Shown piece after piece: positions 3,809-5,772 of a stretch of 5,772 nt of DNA. Origin of the DNA: JBOGED01 sp050743625. GTDB taxonomy: Bacteria; Actinomycetota; Nitriliruptoria; Euzebyales; Egibacteraceae. Position numbers and translations under genes: made by a program. Position 1 is the stretch's first letter. Every line of letters starts with the position of its first letter. The notes under the pieces were generated by a model. The model was not told the DNA's origin. It saw only the letters and a list, made by a program, of their open reading frames with translations, and did not search any database. The stretch is taken from the NCBI GenBank assembly GCA_050743625.1, contig JBOGED010000046.1, positions 1 through 5,772 of the forward strand, read 5' to 3'.

Positions 3809-4765
3809 TTACGTGACCCACGCGTTCATGCCAATGGCCTCGAACAGTTGCCGTACGAGATGCTCGAACTCGGTCGGGGTCATCTCCAGCAGGTCGGGCC
3901 GGCTGTCGAGCCCGGCGAGAGCGTCCATCCCGTCGACCAGCCGGTACTTCGAGAGGTCAAAGTCCATCACCGGCCGAACGGCCTCGAGGTCGTAACGGTG
4001 AGGCGGCATGAGCGCATTGAGGTACTTGAGGCACGCGACGGGCGCGACGTTGGCGAGCACGAGATGACCGAACTGCTCCCGAGTCGCGCTCACGCTGACA
4101 AGGCAGGGGCGTATCGGCTGGCCGGTCGCCGAATCGATCGCCGTCAGGTGCCCATTGAAGGCCACGGTGTCGACGATGCCCTCAGCCTCGACATCGAACG
4201 CCTCACGCAACGTGCGGAGCGAGACCTGGGGGACAACTGAGGCGTAGCATTCCTTGACCTCCCGCAGGGGACGCGGGAGCGCATCGATCGCGTCTCGTGT
4301 CTGGACATATCGGTAAACCGCGATCCTCGGAACGCCACTTTGCGGTGGTAGCTCTTGTTCGATGATCAGCTCTTTTGGCTCGGGGCGGCACGCGACCCGG
4401 AACCGAAGGTTCCAACCTCGGGGTACTTGGAGGCCGACAGCGCGAGCGCGATGTACTTCTCGACGTGGTCCGGGCTGCCCGCATGAAACCCCGTTTCGAG
4501 GTCGTCGACCTCGGCATTGTGTTGACGTACAGCTCCGAAAGGCGGCGCTGGCGGTCCTGCTCGGCTCGGGAACGGGAACGGCGAGCTCGCCTGGGTCGAA
4601 AGCCGGGGCGTCCACCGTGCCCCTGAGCTGTGCGAAGGGGATGTGCGTACGGACGTGCAGCGTGGTGGCGAGCAGTCCTTCCAGCTCGGCCATGCGATCA
4701 GCCAGCTCGGCCGTCTGGCGCGCGGCGATGAGGAAATTCGGATCCCGTCGTCGGCGGAACAGAGT
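3809..4765 (-). pseudogene. N-terminal half of a broken Mrr-type restriction endonuclease
   Basis: Family sequence begins after an in-frame TGA (4768-4766) with LFRRRRDPNFLIAARQTAEL, then MAELEGLLATTLHVRTHIPF and FDPGELAVPVPEP. No start codon or ribosome site remains, so the 5' end is lost. After PEP (about 4562) the frame changes to EQDRQRRLSEL (4562-4530), then at about 4521 to HNAEVDDLETGFHAGSPDHV and EKYIALALSASKYPE. One G appears lost near 4416, returning to the first frame with GWNLRFRVACRPEPKELIIE. From there it is continuous (YRYVQTRDAIDALPRPLREV, FNGHLTAIDSATGQPIRPCL, YDLEAVRPVMDFDLSKYRLV, LEMTPTEFEHLVRQLFEAIG) to WVT and TAA at 3809. The N-terminal part is coiled-coil-like; the last motif (TPTEFEHLVRQLFEAIGM) is the start of the Mrr catalytic domain. 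The remainder of that domain is at 2439-2714. Clearly a decayed gene. Confidence 0.8.
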
Positions 4766-4823
4766 TCAAAGGGATGACCTTACTCAACCCGTTGCGTGAG
4801 CGAGCGGGGCCTCCAGCATATGA
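4766..4823. other. Short spacer between the endonuclease remnant and the WD40 gene
   Basis: These 58 bp hold no recognisable gene, hairpin or promoter. It replaces the expected 5' end of the endonuclease gene, so a deletion joint is likely to lie in or near it. Confidence 0.4.
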
Positions 4824-5772
4824 CTACGAAGGCAAGCCTGAGGCACGTAGGGTGAACCTGCGGAGCCAGCGCGGCCAGCAGCGTCCCCCGCGAATACGAG
4901 GCGGGGGTGGGTGAGGCGGGGGCGGTTGGGGGTGGAGGCCGGGGACGTCGACGACGAGGACGGACGAGCCGGCGGCGATCGCGACGCCGCCGGGGACGAC
5001 CGCGACGGCATGGACCTCGACGAGCGCGGGGATCACCGTGATCAGCTCCCCGGTGCGGGTGTCCCACAGCCGCACCGTGGCGTCCGTGCTGCCGGTGGCG
5101 AGGACCGGGTGGCCGTCGATGGCGCCGAAGGCCACCGCCGCCACCTGGCCGGTGTGGCCGGTCAGGGGTTGGCCGCGCGGTTGGCCGGTGCGGGCGTCCC
5201 ACAGCCACACCATGCGGTAGTAGCTGGCGGCGGCAAGGACCGGGTTGCCATCGACCGAGCCGAACGCAACCGCCTCCACCCGGTCGGTGTGGCCGGTCAG
5301 GGGTTGGCCGCGGGGTAGGCCGGTGCGGGCGTCCCACAGCCGCACCGTGGCGTCCCGACTACCGGTGGCGAGGGCGGGGTCGCCGTCGATGGTGCCGAAC
5401 GCCACCGCCTCCACCCGGTCGGTGTGGCCGGTCAGGGGTTGGCCGCGGGGCCGGCCGGTGCGGGGGTCCCACAGCCGCACCGTGCGGTCCCAGCCGGCGC
5501 TGGCCAGGACCGGGTCGCCGTCGATGACCCCGAACGCCACCGCCTCCACCGAGCCGGTGTGGCCGGTCAAGGGTTGGCCGCGGGGCCGGCCGGTGCGGGG
5601 GTCCCATAGCCGCACCGTGGCGTCCCCGCCGCCGGTGGCGAGGACCGGGTCGCCGTCGATGGTGCCGAACGCCACCGCCTCCACCCAGCCGGTGTGGCCG
5701 GACAAGGTCTGCAGCTCCATGGCGGCCGGGCCGCGGCGCCAGCGGACTTGGGACTCAGGGCGGCCGGCGGGT
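4824..5772 (-). CDS. WD40-repeat beta-propeller protein, C-terminal part (runs off the window)
   Basis: It contains five near-identical 45-residue WD40 blades of the form GHTxxVEAVAFGxIDGxPVL, AT-GxxDATVRLWD, then xRTGxPRGQPLT. A sixth, divergent half-blade follows (VHAVAVVPGGVAIAAGSSVL). WD40 propellers are protein-interaction scaffolds; in actinomycetes they are often fused to kinase, protease or NTPase domains upstream. The frame is open from the stop at 4824 to the window edge at 5772, and the ATG at 5720 has no ribosome site, so the real start is probably outside the window and the N-terminal domain is unseen. Blade 4 has a degenerate WD motif (YYRMVWLWD). After the propeller comes a proline run (PGLHPQPPPPHPPPP) and an Arg/Trp-rich tail (RCWPRWLRRFTLRASGLPS) that looks non-native, possibly read-through after a rearrangement. 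No partner gene can be named. Confidence 0.85.
   Translation of the reverse strand, partial: PAGRPESQVRWRRGPAAMELQTLSGHTGWVEAVAFGTIDGDPVLATGGGDATVRLWDPRTGRPRGQPLTGHTGSVEAVAFGVIDGDPVLASAGWDRTVRLWDPRTGRPRGQPLTGHTDRVEAVAFGTIDGDPALATGSRDATVRLWDARTGLPRGQPLTGHTDRVEAVAFGSVDGNPVLAAASYYRMVWLWDARTGQPRGQPLTGHTGQVAAVAFGAIDGHPVLATGSTDATVRLWDTRTGELITVIPALVEVHAVAVVPGGVAIAAGSSVLVVDVPGLHPQPPPPHPPPPRIRGGRCWPRWLRRFTLRASGLPS
4885..4907. other. GC-rich hairpin in the 3' part of the WD40 gene
   Basis: CCCCCGC (4885-4891) and GCGGGGG (4901-4907) are perfect complements with a 9-nt loop. It lies in the proline-rich tail region, about 60 bp before the stop codon. No T-run follows on the minus strand, so it may only reflect CCC/GGG codons. 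Confidence 0.25.
5052..5714 (-). repeat. 135-bp tandem repeats encoding the WD40 blades
   Basis: The sequence GTCA(A/G)GGGTTGGCCGCG starts at 5161, 5296, 5431 and 5566, with a variant at 5701, each exactly 135 bp apart. Each unit encodes one 45-residue blade. The units are nearly identical in DNA, including third positions, which indicates recent duplication or gene conversion. The unit nearest the 3' end of the gene diverges below about 5052. Confidence 0.85.

Noticed and set aside
4780..5337. Minus- and plus-strand ORFs with GRPHRPTPRPT and AGQGLAAG repeats
   Set aside because: These are other-frame readings of the 135-bp WD40 repeats; the WD40 frame has the conserved GH and WD motifs.

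Overview
High-GC DNA, almost certainly from an actinomycete (filamentous Actinomycetota such as Frankia or Actinomadura relatives). The grounds are strong G/C in third codon positions, AAGGAGG-type ribosome binding sites, long spurious antisense ORFs, and proteins of actinobacterial type: a WD40 protein with 'GQPLTGHT' blades, a VapB45/VapC45-like pair and an Mrr-type endonuclease. The window looks like an accessory or defence-island segment with much gene decay rather than core genome.

Layout, left to right. (1) 47-553, minus: an intact SRPBCC (START-like) protein with a perfect Shine-Dalgarno. Just upstream of it lies a short remnant of the 3' end of a WD40 gene (579-629), about 88% identical over 43 bp to the 3' part of the WD40 gene at the other end of the window. 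(2) About 630-1190: mostly non-coding or decayed. It holds a pair of near-identical GCGCGTA-centred palindromes (867-887 and 937-960) and a doubtful small leftward ORF. (3) 1195-2317, minus: an intact antitoxin/toxin pair. A HTH + DUF433 antitoxin (VapB45-like) overlaps by 35 bp a PIN-like toxin (VapC45-like). (4) 2439-2714 and 3809-4765, minus: the C-terminal and N-terminal halves of one broken Mrr-type restriction endonuclease gene. The 5' half also carries several internal frame changes and deletions. (5) 2715-3808: a segment of about 1.1 kb lying between the two endonuclease halves. It carries, on the opposite strand, a second toxin-antitoxin module: a RelE/HigB-like (Gp49-type) toxin gene broken by one extra G, then an intact Xre/HigA-like antitoxin. 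(6) 4824 to the right edge, minus: a WD40 beta-propeller protein built of exact 135-bp tandem units, running off the window.

Most notable is the junction structure of the split endonuclease. The 10-bp sequence GCGGTGATGC occurs at both edges of the 1.1-kb segment as a direct repeat, in the same codon phase. Removing the segment plus one copy joins the two halves in frame as WVT-stop-ASPHLGGLCVIQAKRY. This fits insertion of a toxin-antitoxin cassette into an already damaged endonuclease, with target-site duplication. No transposase or integrase is visible in the segment. Between the dead toxin and live antitoxin lies a stem-loop followed by ATTGAAAC, which looks like a lone CRISPR-type repeat; this is suggestive only.

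Functionally the region combines two toxin-antitoxin modules (one intact, one with a dead toxin) with a dead restriction endonuclease, between WD40-derived sequences. No complete new defence system can be shown from this window.
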